NCBI GenBank assembly: GCA_016789175.1
Contig: JAEURK010000207.1
Span: 1-44,049 of the forward strand
Direction of reading: 5' to 3'
DNA: 44,049 nt
DNA from: Anaerolineales bacterium
GTDB lineage: Bacteria; Chloroflexota; Anaerolineae; Anaerolineales; UBA6663
Shown: positions 15,113-23,534 of the stretch, in pieces
Layout: each line of letters opens with the position of its first letter
Position numbering within the stretch: the first letter of the stretch is position 1
Made by a program: the position numbers and the translations under genes
Notes under the pieces: model-generated
The model's input: the letters and a program-made list of their open reading frames with translations, nothing else
Databases searched by the model: none
Told to the model about the DNA's origin: nothing

Positions 15113-16000
15113 ATGGACGTGTGGCCTGAGCTCCCCGCCGCGCCTCAGCGGATCGTCTCGCTCGTACCGTCGCTTACAGAGACGGTGTGCGATTTCGGCC
15201 GCCGCGACGGCCTGGTTGGTCGCACCGATTTCTGCATCTTTCCAACCGATCTGCACGACGTGCCTACGATCGGCGGCACCAAGAACCCCGACCTCGATCG
15301 CATCCTGGCCCTCAAGCCCGATCTGATCCTCGCCAACCACGAAGAAAACCGCCCATCCGATCTGGAAGCCCTCAGCGCTGCCGGGATCCCGGTAGCGATT
15401 TCGTGCCCGCTGACCGTGGCCGCGGGCCTCGCGATGCTCTGGCGCCTGGCGGCATTGTTGGGTGTCCCGGCCATGTCGCAGCGTGTGGATCTGATCGAGC
15501 GGGCCTACGAGTGGCAGGTGCGGGCGGCCGAGGACGCCCAGCGCCGCACGGTCTTTTGCCCAATCTGGCGTGCGCCTGACGGCGCCGGCCCGGCCGACTG
15601 GTTCATGACGATCGATCGACGCACTTACGTGCACGACATGCTGCGCGTGCTGGGGCTCGACAACGTCTTCGCGGACCGGGTCCGTCTGTACCCGCTTGAG
15701 GCCGATCTGGGCCGGGCGCCGGCCCAGGACCCCGGTCTTCGCGACACCCGCTACCCCAGGGTGTCGCCGGCCGAGATTGCGGCGGCCGATCCCGAGGTCG
15801 TACTCCTGCCGACCGAGCCATACGCATTTGCTCAGGCCGATGTTGAGGCCCTGGTCGCACAATTTCCCGGGATCCCGGCGGCGCGCCAACGACGGGTGCT
15901 GATCGTCGACGGCACCTATTTGACCTGGGCGGGCACCCGAATTGCACGGGCTTTGAGCGCACTGCCGGCGCTTCTGAGCGGGATCGGCACAACAACCTGA
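15113..16000 (+). CDS. BtuF/TroA-type helical-backbone binding protein without signal peptide
   Basis: 295 residues resembling cobalamin/metallophore binding proteins (BtuF, FepB group). The N-terminus RIVSLVPSLTETVCDFG matches the family's RIVSLxPSxTE motif, followed by GTKNPDLDRILALKPDLILAN. The C-terminal RVLIVDGTYLTWAGTRIARAL ends the second lobe. Secreted relatives begin with a signal or lipobox; here ATG 15113 starts directly before the fold, and an earlier frame start (15032) overlaps ricT and adds no signal either. It is therefore predicted to be cytoplasmic, perhaps a cobalamin or corrinoid sensor or carrier. GTAGGGGGC upstream serves as the SD. No BtuCD transporter is adjacent. Confidence 0.82.
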   Translation: MDVWPELPAAPQRIVSLVPSLTETVCDFGRRDGLVGRTDFCIFPTDLHDVPTIGGTKNPDLDRILALKPDLILANHEENRPSDLEALSAAGIPVAISCPLTVAAGLAMLWRLAALLGVPAMSQRVDLIERAYEWQVRAAEDAQRRTVFCPIWRAPDGAGPADWFMTIDRRTYVHDMLRVLGLDNVFADRVRLYPLEADLGRAPAQDPGLRDTRYPRVSPAEIAAADPEVVLLPTEPYAFAQADVEALVAQFPGIPAARQRRVLIVDGTYLTWAGTRIARALSALPALLSGIGTTT

Positions 16001-16040
16001 GGCCCTGCTCCGCGGTGCATGAACGAATGGAGGAAGACAC

Positions 16041-16292
16041 ATGACAAAAATGAACGCGAGACGAATGCTTCTCCTGGCCGCTCTGGGCGGCAGCGCGCTG
16101 TTGAGCGCGTGTGGCGGAGGCGGTGGCGATAGCACAGCCACACCCTTGTCGGTCGTCGAGCCGCCCGTGGGTGGGTATCCGGCCGAATCGACCGAGGGTG
16201 TCACGCCGCCGCCGGTGGAGACTCCCTCGGGTGGTTACCCGGGCGCTGACGAAGGCCCGGACAATCCCGAGAGTGGATATCCAGCGCCCTGA
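16041..16292 (+). CDS. Small lipoprotein with GGYP repeats
   Basis: 83-residue predicted lipoprotein. It has a basic N-terminus, a hydrophobic stretch and lipobox LLSAC, followed by a run of five Gly. The mature part is acidic and Pro/Gly-rich with three similar repeats: PPVGGYPAES, TPSGGYPGAD and PESGYPAP. GGAGGAAG precedes ATG 16041. It lies 40 bases after the BtuF-like gene on the same strand. I recognise no family; such short acidic lipoproteins may be surface-exposed linkers. Confidence 0.75.
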   Translation: MTKMNARRMLLLAALGGSALLSACGGGGGDSTATPLSVVEPPVGGYPAESTEGVTPPPVETPSGGYPGADEGPDNPESGYPAP

Positions 16293-16394
16293 ATCCCGTG
16301 AGCCTCTGATCCCGTGGCTGCGTTGCGACCGTGGATCGGGCGACGGGGGGATCCGCACGGGTCCGGCAGGCCGGGCGCTTCTGGAGTAAGCCTC

Positions 16395-16661
16395 ATGGAG
16401 ACCGAGAGTCCACTGCGGGTGTTCACCGAGCTTGAGTTGATGCGCTACAACGGCGAGCGCGGCCAGAGGGCCTTGATCGCCTTTCGTGGCGACGTGTTCG
16501 ACGTTACCGATTGCCCGCAGTGGCGCACCGGTCTGCACAAAAACCTGCACTTCGCCGGGATTGACCTGACCGAGGCCCTGGCGGACGCCCCGCATGCCGC
16601 CGACGTCTTCACACGCCCGTGTGTCAAACGGGTTGGGCGTCTGCAGCCTCATCGAGAGTGA
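16395..16661 (+). CDS. Cytochrome b5-like heme-binding domain protein
   Basis: 88 residues forming a single cytochrome b5-like domain. FTELELMRYNGERG, ALIAFRGDVFDVTDCPQW and GLHKNLHFAGIDLTEAL are the family blocks; the axial-ligand candidates are H48 and H67. Small soluble versions are thought to bind heme or steroid-like ligands. There is no signal peptide or anchor. ATG 16395 is preferred over the longer frame at 16314 because it begins just before the domain; GGAGTAAG lies upstream. Redox partner unknown. Confidence 0.75.
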   Translation: METESPLRVFTELELMRYNGERGQRALIAFRGDVFDVTDCPQWRTGLHKNLHFAGIDLTEALADAPHAADVFTRPCVKRVGRLQPHRE

Positions 16662-16689
16662 GCTCTCACGCCGGGATCTCAGGCCGCAC

Positions 16690-16729
16690 GATCGTGGCAA
16701 TCTCACTCCGCGAGATCGCGGCAATCTCA
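16690..16729. repeat. Two 16-base direct repeats
   Basis: GATCGTGGCAATCTCA (16690-16705) and GATCGCGGCAATCTCA (16714-16729), one mismatch and a 24-base period, upstream of the regulator promoter. It may be a tandem operator or a remnant of a repeat. Confidence 0.5.
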
Positions 16730-16806
16730 TCTTTTTCACCGCCCTGAATTGCCCTCCACCAGCCTTTGCGTCCAAATCTGACCGAAATATGCCAGCCGCA
16801 GTCCAC

Positions 16807-16835
16807 TTGACCGCGCAACAGGGCGGGTGTATCCT
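16807..16835 (+). promoter_or_regulatory. Probable promoter of the GntR-type regulator
   Basis: TTGACC (16807-16812), 17 bases, TATCCT (16830-16835). An imperfect palindrome, ATTCGTTCGATGAAT (16844-16858), follows at the expected transcript start and could be an autoregulatory site. Confidence 0.55.
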
Positions 16836-16874
16836 TTTGGGTAATTCGTTCGATGAATCGTATTAATCGGTGGA

Positions 16875-17576
16875 ATGATGGTTGTTGATCGAATTGACTC
16901 CGCGCTCCTGCGGTACATCGCCGAGCGCGGTGGACATGCAGGCTCACAATTGCCCTCGATCGAAAAGCTCTCCGAAGAGCTTGGCGTCAGCGCCGGGAAG
17001 CTGCGCGAGCAGCTCGAGGTGGCTCGTAGCCTGGGGTTGGTCGAGGTCAGGCCCAAGCTGGGCATACGCCTGACCGACTATAGCTTTCAGCCGGCGGTGC
17101 GCCAAAGCCTGTTCTATGCCCTGGCCTGCCGACAGGCCACGTTCGGCCAATTCAGTGTGTTGCGCCAGCATCTCGAAGCCGCATTCTGGCACGAAGCCGT
17201 TGCGGCGCTGCGTCCCGAAGATCACGCCCATTTGCAGCGACTGATCACCGACGCTCAGGCCAAGCTCAACGGCCGCCCGATCCAGATCCCGCAAACCGAG
17301 CATCGCGAGCTGCACCTGACGATCTTCTCGCGGCTCGATAATCCGTTTGTCACGGGCCTGCTGGCGGCTTACTGGGATGCGTATGAAGCCGTCGGCCTGA
17401 GCCTGTATTCCGACTACGGCTACCTCCAGGAGGTCTGGTCACACCACGCCCAGATCGTCACAGCGGTCGTCAACGGTGACGTGGATGGCGGACATCGTCT
17501 GCTGGTCGAGCACTGGAACTTGCTCGCCCATCGCGGCGAGGCGGGAACCGTGGCGACCATGGCCTCGATCGGTTAA
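16875..17576 (+). CDS. GntR-family transcriptional regulator (FadR/FCD type)
   Basis: 233 residues. The N-terminal winged helix (about 1-68) includes QLPSIEKLSEELGVSAGKLREQL and LGLVEVRPKLGIRLTD. The all-helical C-terminal part with HLEAAFWHEAV, TEHRELHLTIF and HHAQIVTAVVNGD fits an FCD effector domain; its spaced His residues suggest metal-assisted acid binding. ATG 16875 or the adjacent ATG 16878 could be used; the SD-like GGTGGA favours the second. It lies 52 bases upstream of korA on the same strand, with an inverted repeat in that gap, so it probably controls korAB in response to an organic acid (inference). Confidence 0.85.
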   Translation: MMVVDRIDSALLRYIAERGGHAGSQLPSIEKLSEELGVSAGKLREQLEVARSLGLVEVRPKLGIRLTDYSFQPAVRQSLFYALACRQATFGQFSVLRQHLEAAFWHEAVAALRPEDHAHLQRLITDAQAKLNGRPIQIPQTEHRELHLTIFSRLDNPFVTGLLAAYWDAYEAVGLSLYSDYGYLQEVWSHHAQIVTAVVNGDVDGGHRLLVEHWNLLAHRGEAGTVATMASIG

Positions 17577-17597
17577 CCCACACCCGAAAAACCATCT

Positions 17598-17615
17598 ATT
17601 CACCAGGATGTGAAT
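17598..17615 (+). promoter_or_regulatory. Inverted repeat before korA, candidate operator
   Basis: ATTCAC-CAGGAT-GTGAAT, perfect 6-base arms, ending just before the korA ribosome site. The outer ATTC/GAAT ends are shared with the palindrome at 16844-16858 near the regulator's own promoter. Confidence 0.4.
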
Positions 17616-17628
17616 TAGGAGATGAGAT

Positions 17629-19458
17629 ATGGCATTGAGTGAAGTCGCTGGGTCGCAGCAGACCGAGCGCGACCCGGTGGTCAACAACTTTTCGATCATG
17701 GTGGCCACCAAGAACGGTTCAGGCAGTCAGACCGCAAACACCGCGCTGCTGCGCGCGCTGTTCAAGATGGGCATCCCCGTCACCGGCAAGAACCTGTTCC
17801 CCTCCAATATCCAGGGCCTGCCGACCTGGTACACGATCCGGTTGAGCGCCGACGGCTTTGCCGCGCGGCGGCCGCGCTCCGAGATCGTGATCGCCATGAA
17901 CCCGGCCACGGCCATCGAGGATTACGCCGGTGTTGAGCCGGGTGGGGCGTTCTTGTATGCCGATGACATCAAGATGCCGATGGACCGGACCGACATCGCG
18001 CACTATGCGATCCCGGCCAAGGCGATCTCGATCAAGCACGAGAAGGACCCCAAGCTGCGCGGGTACGTCGCCAACATGGTTTACGTCGGCGCGCTGGCGC
18101 ACCTGCTCGGCCTGCAGCTCGAAGAGCTCGAGTCGGCCCTGATGTACCACTTCAAGGGCAAGCGCAAACCGGTCGACCTGAATATGGCCGTCATCCGCGC
18201 CTCAGCCGAACATGCGGCAGCCAACTACAAGAAGCACGACCCGTTCACGGTCGAGCGGATGAACAAGACCGACGGCATGCTCATGATCGACGGGAACACT
18301 GCCGCCGCGCTGGGCGCGATCTACGGCGGTTTCACGTTCTGCGCCTGGTACCCGATCACGCCCGCCACCAGCATGCCCGAGGCCCTGATCTCGTTCTCGC
18401 CCGGGCTGCGAACCGAAGCCGATGGCAAGCGCACCTACGCGATCGTCCAGGCCGAGGATGAACTGGCTGCGCTCGGCATGGTGATCGGCGCGGGCTGGGC
18501 CGGCGCGCGTTCGGTGACCTCGACCTCGGGCCCTGGCATCTCGTTGATGGCCGAATTTGCGGGCTACGGTTACTTCGCCGAGATCCCGGCCGTGATCTGG
18601 GACGTGCAGCGCATGGGCCCGTCGACGGGTCTGCCGACCCGCGTCTCACAGGGCGATGTCCTCAAAACGTACTTTCTGGGTCACGGCGACAGCCGCCATA
18701 TCTGCCTGATCCCGTGCGACCCGTACGAGTGCTTCGAGTTCGGCTGGAAATCGTTCGACGTGGCCGAACGCTTCCAGACCCCGGTGTTCGTGCTCAGCGA
18801 CCTCGATATCGGCATGAACCAGTGGATGTCCAAGCCCTTCGACTATCCGGACCTTCCGCAGGATCGCGGCAAGGTGCTCGGCGCCGAGGCGCTCGACCGG
18901 CTCGGCGGCTTTGCGCGCTACAAGGACGTCGACGGCGACGGCATCCCGTATCGGACCCTGCCCGGCACGCCGCACCCGCTGGCCGCGTACTTCACGCGCG
19001 GCACCGGACATACCGAGAAGGCCACGCTCTCCGAGCGGCCGGCCGACTGGACCGGCAATCTGGACCGGATCCGAGCCAAGTTCGAGACGGCCCGCGCCGA
19101 GCTGCCGCAGCCGATCGTGTCGCTGGCCGACGGCGCAGAGGTCGGCCTCATCGCCTACGGGTCGGCGCACCCGGCGATCGAAGAGGCGCTCTCGCGTCTC
19201 GAGCAGACCGGCTTGAAGGCGTCGTACCTGCGTGTTCGCGCGCTCCCGCTGGCCGAGAGCATCAAAGACTTCGTCGCCGCGCACAAGCGCGTCTACGTTG
19301 TCGAGATGAATGACGACGCGCAGATGTTGCAGTTGCTGCGCCTGCACCTGTCCGGTGTCGAGGGCGACAAGCTCCGCGCCGCCAACCTGTGCGATGGCCT
19401 GCCGCTGACCGCCCGCTGGATCACCGAGACCATTCTTTCGAAGGAGGCGAGCCAATGA
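17629..19458 (+). CDS. korA: 2-oxoacid:ferredoxin oxidoreductase, fused gamma-alpha subunit
   Basis: 609 residues. Residues 1-190 are the gamma domain (NGSGSQTANTALLRALFKMG, FPSNIQGLPTWYTIRLS). The alpha domain follows from about 225 (MIDGNTAAALGAIYGGFTFCAWYPITPATS). Together with the beta subunit it decarboxylates a 2-oxoacid, most likely 2-oxoglutarate, to acyl-CoA with reduction of ferredoxin. The YPITPATS block and the gamma-alpha fusion are typical of KorA-type enzymes in bacteria, including aerobes. GGAG lies upstream of ATG 17629. The stop overlaps the korB start by four bases. 2-oxoglutarate versus pyruvate or branched-chain acids cannot be settled by eye. Confidence 0.93.
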   Translation: MALSEVAGSQQTERDPVVNNFSIMVATKNGSGSQTANTALLRALFKMGIPVTGKNLFPSNIQGLPTWYTIRLSADGFAARRPRSEIVIAMNPATAIEDYAGVEPGGAFLYADDIKMPMDRTDIAHYAIPAKAISIKHEKDPKLRGYVANMVYVGALAHLLGLQLEELESALMYHFKGKRKPVDLNMAVIRASAEHAAANYKKHDPFTVERMNKTDGMLMIDGNTAAALGAIYGGFTFCAWYPITPATSMPEALISFSPGLRTEADGKRTYAIVQAEDELAALGMVIGAGWAGARSVTSTSGPGISLMAEFAGYGYFAEIPAVIWDVQRMGPSTGLPTRVSQGDVLKTYFLGHGDSRHICLIPCDPYECFEFGWKSFDVAERFQTPVFVLSDLDIGMNQWMSKPFDYPDLPQDRGKVLGAEALDRLGGFARYKDVDGDGIPYRTLPGTPHPLAAYFTRGTGHTEKATLSERPADWTGNLDRIRAKFETARAELPQPIVSLADGAEVGLIAYGSAHPAIEEALSRLEQTGLKASYLRVRALPLAESIKDFVAAHKRVYVVEMNDDAQMLQLLRLHLSGVEGDKLRAANLCDGLPLTARWITETILSKEASQ

Positions 19459-20498
19459 CAGCCGCTGCCCCCGCCGCCAAGAGCAATGTCAACATCCTGG
19501 GCCTGACCAAGGCCGACTACAAGGCCGCCCCAAGCACGCTGTGCGCCGGCTGCGGCCATAACTCGATCGCCGACAAGGTGATCGACGCAACTTTCGAACT
19601 CGGGCTCAAGCAGCACGAGGTCATCAAGCTGTCGGGCATCGGCTGCTCGTCCAAGAGCCCGGCCTACTTCCTCGGGCGCTCGCACGGCATCAACACCCTG
19701 CACGGGCGCATGCCCTCGGTGGCCACCGGCGCGTTGATGGCCAACCATCAGCTGTACGGCGTCGGCGTCTCCGGCGACGGCGACACCGGCTCGATCGGCT
19801 TTGGCCAGTTCAAGCACATGGTGCGCCGCAACGTCCGCATGGTCTACATCGTCGAGAACAACGGCGTGTACGGCCTGACTAAGGGCCAGTTCTCGGCCAC
19901 CGCCGACGTCGGCCAGGAGCTCAAACACGCCGGGCGCAATGAACTGCCGCCGCTGGATCTGTGCCTCGAGGCCATCATCGCCGACTGCGGCTTTGTGGCG
20001 CGCTCGTTCGCGGGCGATCCCAAACACGTCACGGCGCTGATCAAGGCCGCTTTCAACTTCCCGGGCACGGCCGTGCTCGACATCATCAGCCCGTGCGTGA
20101 CCTTCAACGACAAAGACGACTCGACCAAGAGCTACGCGTGGGGCAAGAGCCACGACGAGCGCGTCAACGATTTCACGTTCGTGATGCAGCAAGATGAGAT
20201 CACGGTCGAATATGAAGAGGGCGAGACCAAGGCGGTCGAGCTGCACGACGGCTCGCAGATCATGCTGCGGAAACTCGACGGCAAGCATGATCCGACCAAC
20301 CGCGCCGCCGCGATCACACTGCTCGACGAGGCCCGCGAAAAGCAGCAGTTCATCACCGGCTTGATCTATCTCAACCCGGCCCGTGCCAGCCTGGCAACCG
20401 CCGCCAACCTGATCGATTCACCGTTGGCCTGGCTGCCCGAGAGCCGGACGCGCCCGTCGCGCGAATCGCTCGACAAGATCGTAGCCAGTCTGAAGTAA
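19455..20498 (+). CDS. korB: 2-oxoacid:ferredoxin oxidoreductase, beta subunit
   Basis: 347-residue thiamine-diphosphate subunit. CAGCGHNSIADKV near residue 30 and GIGCSSKSPAYFLG carry the cluster cysteines. VSGDGDTGSIGFGQFKHMVRRN followed by ENNGVYGLTKGQ is the TPP/Mg motif (GDG...N). AAGGAGG at 19441 is the SD and ATG 19455 overlaps the korA stop. Coupled translation with korA and the strong terminator after the gene define a two-gene operon. It supplies reduced ferredoxin and succinyl-CoA if the substrate is 2-oxoglutarate. Confidence 0.94.
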   Translation: MTAAAPAAKSNVNILGLTKADYKAAPSTLCAGCGHNSIADKVIDATFELGLKQHEVIKLSGIGCSSKSPAYFLGRSHGINTLHGRMPSVATGALMANHQLYGVGVSGDGDTGSIGFGQFKHMVRRNVRMVYIVENNGVYGLTKGQFSATADVGQELKHAGRNELPPLDLCLEAIIADCGFVARSFAGDPKHVTALIKAAFNFPGTAVLDIISPCVTFNDKDDSTKSYAWGKSHDERVNDFTFVMQQDEITVEYEEGETKAVELHDGSQIMLRKLDGKHDPTNRAAAITLLDEAREKQQFITGLIYLNPARASLATAANLIDSPLAWLPESRTRPSRESLDKIVASLK

Positions 20499-20521
20499 GA
20501 TCTGGCGGGGATGTGCTGACC

Positions 20522-20556
20522 AACGCGGGCCGGCGGAACCGGCCCGCGTTTTGTTG
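20522..20556 (+). terminator. korAB terminator
   Basis: Perfect 12-base stem, AACGCGGGCCGG with loop CGGAA and its complement (20522-20550), followed by TTGTTG: a good Rho-independent terminator 24 bases after korB. Confidence 0.85.
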
Positions 20557-20575
20557 TGAGTGGGGGGGGCGAGGA

Positions 20576-21157
20576 ATGTCCGTTTTGAAAGAAATCGCGG
20601 GATTGTTCAGGCTGTCTGCGACCTGGGTCGCCCTGGGGTTGGTGGGCGGCTATCTGGCCGGTGTGATCGTCGGCCAGCAACTGGGCGGATCCGATCTGGT
20701 GGGCTGGCAACGCGTGGCGGCGGCCGACGTCGCCGCGGTCGAGGTCGTCAGCGTGACGGATGAGTCAGTCGTGTATGTCCGCGCCGCAAACGGTCAGCAC
20801 ACGCGTTGCACGCCGACGACGAACGGGATGTTCGATTGCGTCGCGGTCGAAGACTCGGCCGTCGAGCCGACCCCGCCCGAGTCGGCCGCCTGTGGCGATT
20901 ACGAGCCCGGCGACCCGGCCGAGACGCCCGGCTACGTGGTCAGCGCCGTGCATCATCGCGTATGCACGGCAGAGAGCGCCACGATGCTCGACGTGATCGC
21001 GATCTCGGATGGCAGCGTGTGGATCTGGAACACCGGCACCGGGGCCTGGTTTAACTTCGGGGCTTCGACGGCTGCGCCGCTGGTCGGGTCTGTCCTGGGG
21101 GGCTTGCTCGCGATCGGGTTGCTGCGCCTGCGCAAGAACTCGGACCAACCCGCGTAG
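20576..21157 (+). CDS. Two-helix membrane protein of unknown function
   Basis: 193 residues, no family recognised. A hydrophobic helix (about 15-37) and a second one near the C-terminus (about 163-185), followed by a basic RLRKNSDQPA tail, flank a hydrophilic domain of about 120 residues predicted outside the membrane. The domain has several Cys (TRCTP, FDCVA, AACGD, HRVCTA), suggesting disulfides, and a Pro-rich acidic stretch. ATG 20576 is preferred to 20513, which lies in the korB terminator; GAGGA is the SD and a run of eight G precedes it. It stands alone between two strong terminators. Confidence 0.65.
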   Translation: MSVLKEIAGLFRLSATWVALGLVGGYLAGVIVGQQLGGSDLVGWQRVAAADVAAVEVVSVTDESVVYVRAANGQHTRCTPTTNGMFDCVAVEDSAVEPTPPESAACGDYEPGDPAETPGYVVSAVHHRVCTAESATMLDVIAISDGSVWIWNTGTGAWFNFGASTAAPLVGSVLGGLLAIGLLRLRKNSDQPA

Positions 21158-21204
21158 ACGCCAGGCCTTCTGTTTCCGACCCGGCTGAGCGGTCACGAAG
21201 GCAC

Positions 21205-21240
21205 GTCAAAAGCGGAAGCGTCGGCGCTTCCGCTTTTGGC
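21205..21240. terminator. Bidirectional-type terminator
   Basis: AAAAGCGGAAGCG-TCGG-CGCTTCCGCTTTT (21208-21237), a perfect 13-bp stem with A and T runs on either side, extended by a few more pairs. It ends the gene at 20576. Confidence 0.88.
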
Positions 21241-21346
21241 GTTTCTTGCGAGGGCGTGTAGCTCACGACGGTCGCCTTGCCGGTCTCAGCACGCCGCAAA
21301 GTAGATCGGAATGGTCGTTAATCCCGATACACCATGGGAGACGATC

Positions 21347-23470
21347 ATGAAACGCAACGCCATCCTGCGGGTGATGTGGGTGTTCGGGCTGGCCCTGAGC
21401 GGAGCCGCGGCCACGGGCCCAGCGTCGCCGGCAGTCGCGGGCACGACCATCACAGTCACCACGACGGCTGACGAACTCAACACCGACGGAGACTGCTCGT
21501 TGCGGGAAGCCGTCGCCGCCGCCAATTACGACGTCGCAGTCGACGGCTGCCCGGCCGGGAACGGCGGTGATGTGGTCGATATTCCGGCCGGCACCTTCCC
21601 GATCGCGGCGACGCAGCCGGGCCCGGGTAACAGCGGCGCCAACCCGTTGGTGTTGATCGGATCGGTGACGATCAGGGGCGCCGGCGCATCCGCCACCCGG
21701 CTGGAAGGCGACGGCTGGACCTCCATCTTCGCGGCTCAGGCGCCGAGCTACGCGCTGGTGTGTGACAGCGTCAACGACACAGTTCGACGGTACCGTCTCG
21801 ATGGCAGTTTCTATGGAACGACCGTGACCGCCGGCAGCGGCGGCTTGAACATGCCGCTGGCCGCGGTGGTTGACGGCCCGGACCTGTACGTGGCCGGTTT
21901 TTTGAGCGGCATCGATCGCTATGATCTGAGCACCGGCGCACACGAGGCGGATCTGGTCGGCACAACGGCCAACGGCCACATCTTTGCCCCAACGGATTTC
22001 GCGCTTCGCGACAACGTGATTTGGGCCACCAGCTATCAACCCGGCGTCGACGGCGGGATCTATCGGTTCAACCAGCTGAACGGGGCCTTTCTCAGCCAGC
22101 CGATCGTCAACGGCAGCGGCGGCCTGACGATCCCCAACAGCGTGCTGCTCGAACCCGACGACGACGTGCTCGTCGTTGATCCGGCCAGCCACCGGGTGCT
22201 GCGCTACAACAGTGCGGGGACGTACGAGGCCGTCGCTATCGCTACCGGGCCGGGCGGGCTCAATCAGCCCCGTGGGCTCACGGCCGGCTTCCAGACCCTT
22301 CCCAATCGTCTGTACCTCACCAGCGAGAACAACGACAAGGTCGCGGCCTATCTTTGGAACACGGGCACGCAGGCCTGGACCTACCAAAGCGACATCGTGC
22401 CAGGCGGCAGCGGTGGGCTGGATCGACCGACCGGGGTGGTGGTCGGACCGGACGGCATGTTGTACGTGATCGCCCAGGGTACTCATCAGATCCTGCGCTA
22501 TGACGCGCGTACCGGCCAGGCGTTGGGCGCGCTGGTCACCGCCGGCGGCGGGCTGGGTGCGCCGAGTTGTCTGGCCTTTGCCGCTTCGTCGGAGCAGCCC
22601 GTAGTCGTGGTGCACGACCTGACTGTCGCGCACTCGCGCTCGGCCTCGCTCGCCGTCAGCACGGGTGTCGACCTGACCGTGGAGCGCGCCGTGTTCGAGG
22701 GTGGCTTCGAGATGCTGGGCGCGATCCAAAACCACGGCACCCTGACCGTGCGCGAGACGCTCTTCAGCGACAACCAGGCCAGTGGCGTGTTGAATACCGG
22801 CGGAACTGTCTTCATCTACGACTCGACGGTGACCGGTGGCAGCTCGCAGCAGGTCACGCTCGGCTCGGGCCTGACCAACGACGGCGGCACCATGATCGTG
22901 TTCGATAGCACGCTCTCCGGCAACGCCTCGTTCGCGACCGGTATCGTGCGCAACATGGGTGAGGGCGTGCTCTTCCTCAGCTTTGTCACGGTGACGGCCA
23001 ACACCCTGCCGGGCGGGTTGGGCGACAACGGCGTGGTCAACGTCGGTGGCGACGTGTTCATCGGCAGTTCGTTGCTGGCCGGCAACGCCGGCACCACCTA
23101 TGGCGTGGACTGCGCCGGGACGATCACGAGCATGGGCTACAACCTGATCGGCAACAACCAGGATTGCGACCTGGCCGCGTTGCCGACCGACCAGGTCGGT
23201 ACACCGGGCGCCCCGATCGATCCGCTCCTGAGCCCGCTGGATGATCACGGCGGTCGGACGCCGACCCATTTGCCGCTGCCCGGCAGCCCCGCGATCGACC
23301 GCGGCAAGACGACGCCCAGCGGCTTCCTGTCGTTCCATTGTGACACCGCCGATCAGCGCGGCTTTGCCCGGCCCTTCGACGGGGACGCCGTGGCCGGCGC
23401 GCTCTGCGACGTCGGCGCGACGGAGTACGTGGTCTTCACGACCCTGGTGCCGGCGCTGCTCAAGGATTAG
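21347..23470 (+). CDS. Secreted CSLREA-type beta-helix protein with a nested beta-propeller
   Basis: 707 residues with a signal peptide (about 1-32). The CSLREA motif is at 50-55 in DGDCSLREAVAAAN, followed by an IPAGTF block and IRGAGASATRLEG, the usual start of these predicted surface proteins. At about 132-415 an NHL/propeller-like section intervenes, with repeated units such as VNDTVRRYRLDGSFYGT, SHRVLRYNSAGTY and THQILRYDARTG. The beta-helix resumes at about 418 (VVVVHDLTVAHSRSASL) with NHGTLTVRETLFSDNQ-type coils. The end carries GSPAIDRG and a DQRGFARP...CDVGATEY block common to this class. There is no membrane anchor or sorting signal that I recognise. GGGAG precedes ATG 21347. Likely a cell-surface adhesin or scaffold; function unknown. 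Confidence 0.85.
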   Translation: MKRNAILRVMWVFGLALSGAAATGPASPAVAGTTITVTTTADELNTDGDCSLREAVAAANYDVAVDGCPAGNGGDVVDIPAGTFPIAATQPGPGNSGANPLVLIGSVTIRGAGASATRLEGDGWTSIFAAQAPSYALVCDSVNDTVRRYRLDGSFYGTTVTAGSGGLNMPLAAVVDGPDLYVAGFLSGIDRYDLSTGAHEADLVGTTANGHIFAPTDFALRDNVIWATSYQPGVDGGIYRFNQLNGAFLSQPIVNGSGGLTIPNSVLLEPDDDVLVVDPASHRVLRYNSAGTYEAVAIATGPGGLNQPRGLTAGFQTLPNRLYLTSENNDKVAAYLWNTGTQAWTYQSDIVPGGSGGLDRPTGVVVGPDGMLYVIAQGTHQILRYDARTGQALGALVTAGGGLGAPSCLAFAASSEQPVVVVHDLTVAHSRSASLAVSTGVDLTVERAVFEGGFEMLGAIQNHGTLTVRETLFSDNQASGVLNTGGTVFIYDSTVTGGSSQQVTLGSGLTNDGGTMIVFDSTLSGNASFATGIVRNMGEGVLFLSFVTVTANTLPGGLGDNGVVNVGGDVFIGSSLLAGNAGTTYGVDCAGTITSMGYNLIGNNQDCDLAALPTDQVGTPGAPIDPLLSPLDDHGGRTPTHLPLPGSPAIDRGKTTPSGFLSFHCDTADQRGFARPFDGDAVAGALCDVGATEYVVFTTLVPALLKD

Positions 23471-23471
23471 G

Positions 23472-23522
23472 ACATCGGGGCACATCGGGAGACACCCGGT
23501 GTCTCCCGATGTGCCCCGATGT
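23472..23522. repeat. 51-base palindrome made of direct and inverted 10-mers
   Basis: Perfect 25-base arms (23472-23496, 23498-23522) around one base. The left arm itself contains ACATCGGGGC and ACATCGGGAG in tandem. It fills almost the whole gap between the CSLREA gene and hyuA. A terminator role is possible, but there is no T-run. Confidence 0.8.
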
Positions 23523-23534
23523 AGAATCGCTCGC

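Noticed and set aside
20562-20569. Run of eight G before the membrane-protein start as a phase-variable tract
   Set aside because: It is short, lies outside both the coding region and a recognisable promoter spacer, and there is only one sequence to judge from.
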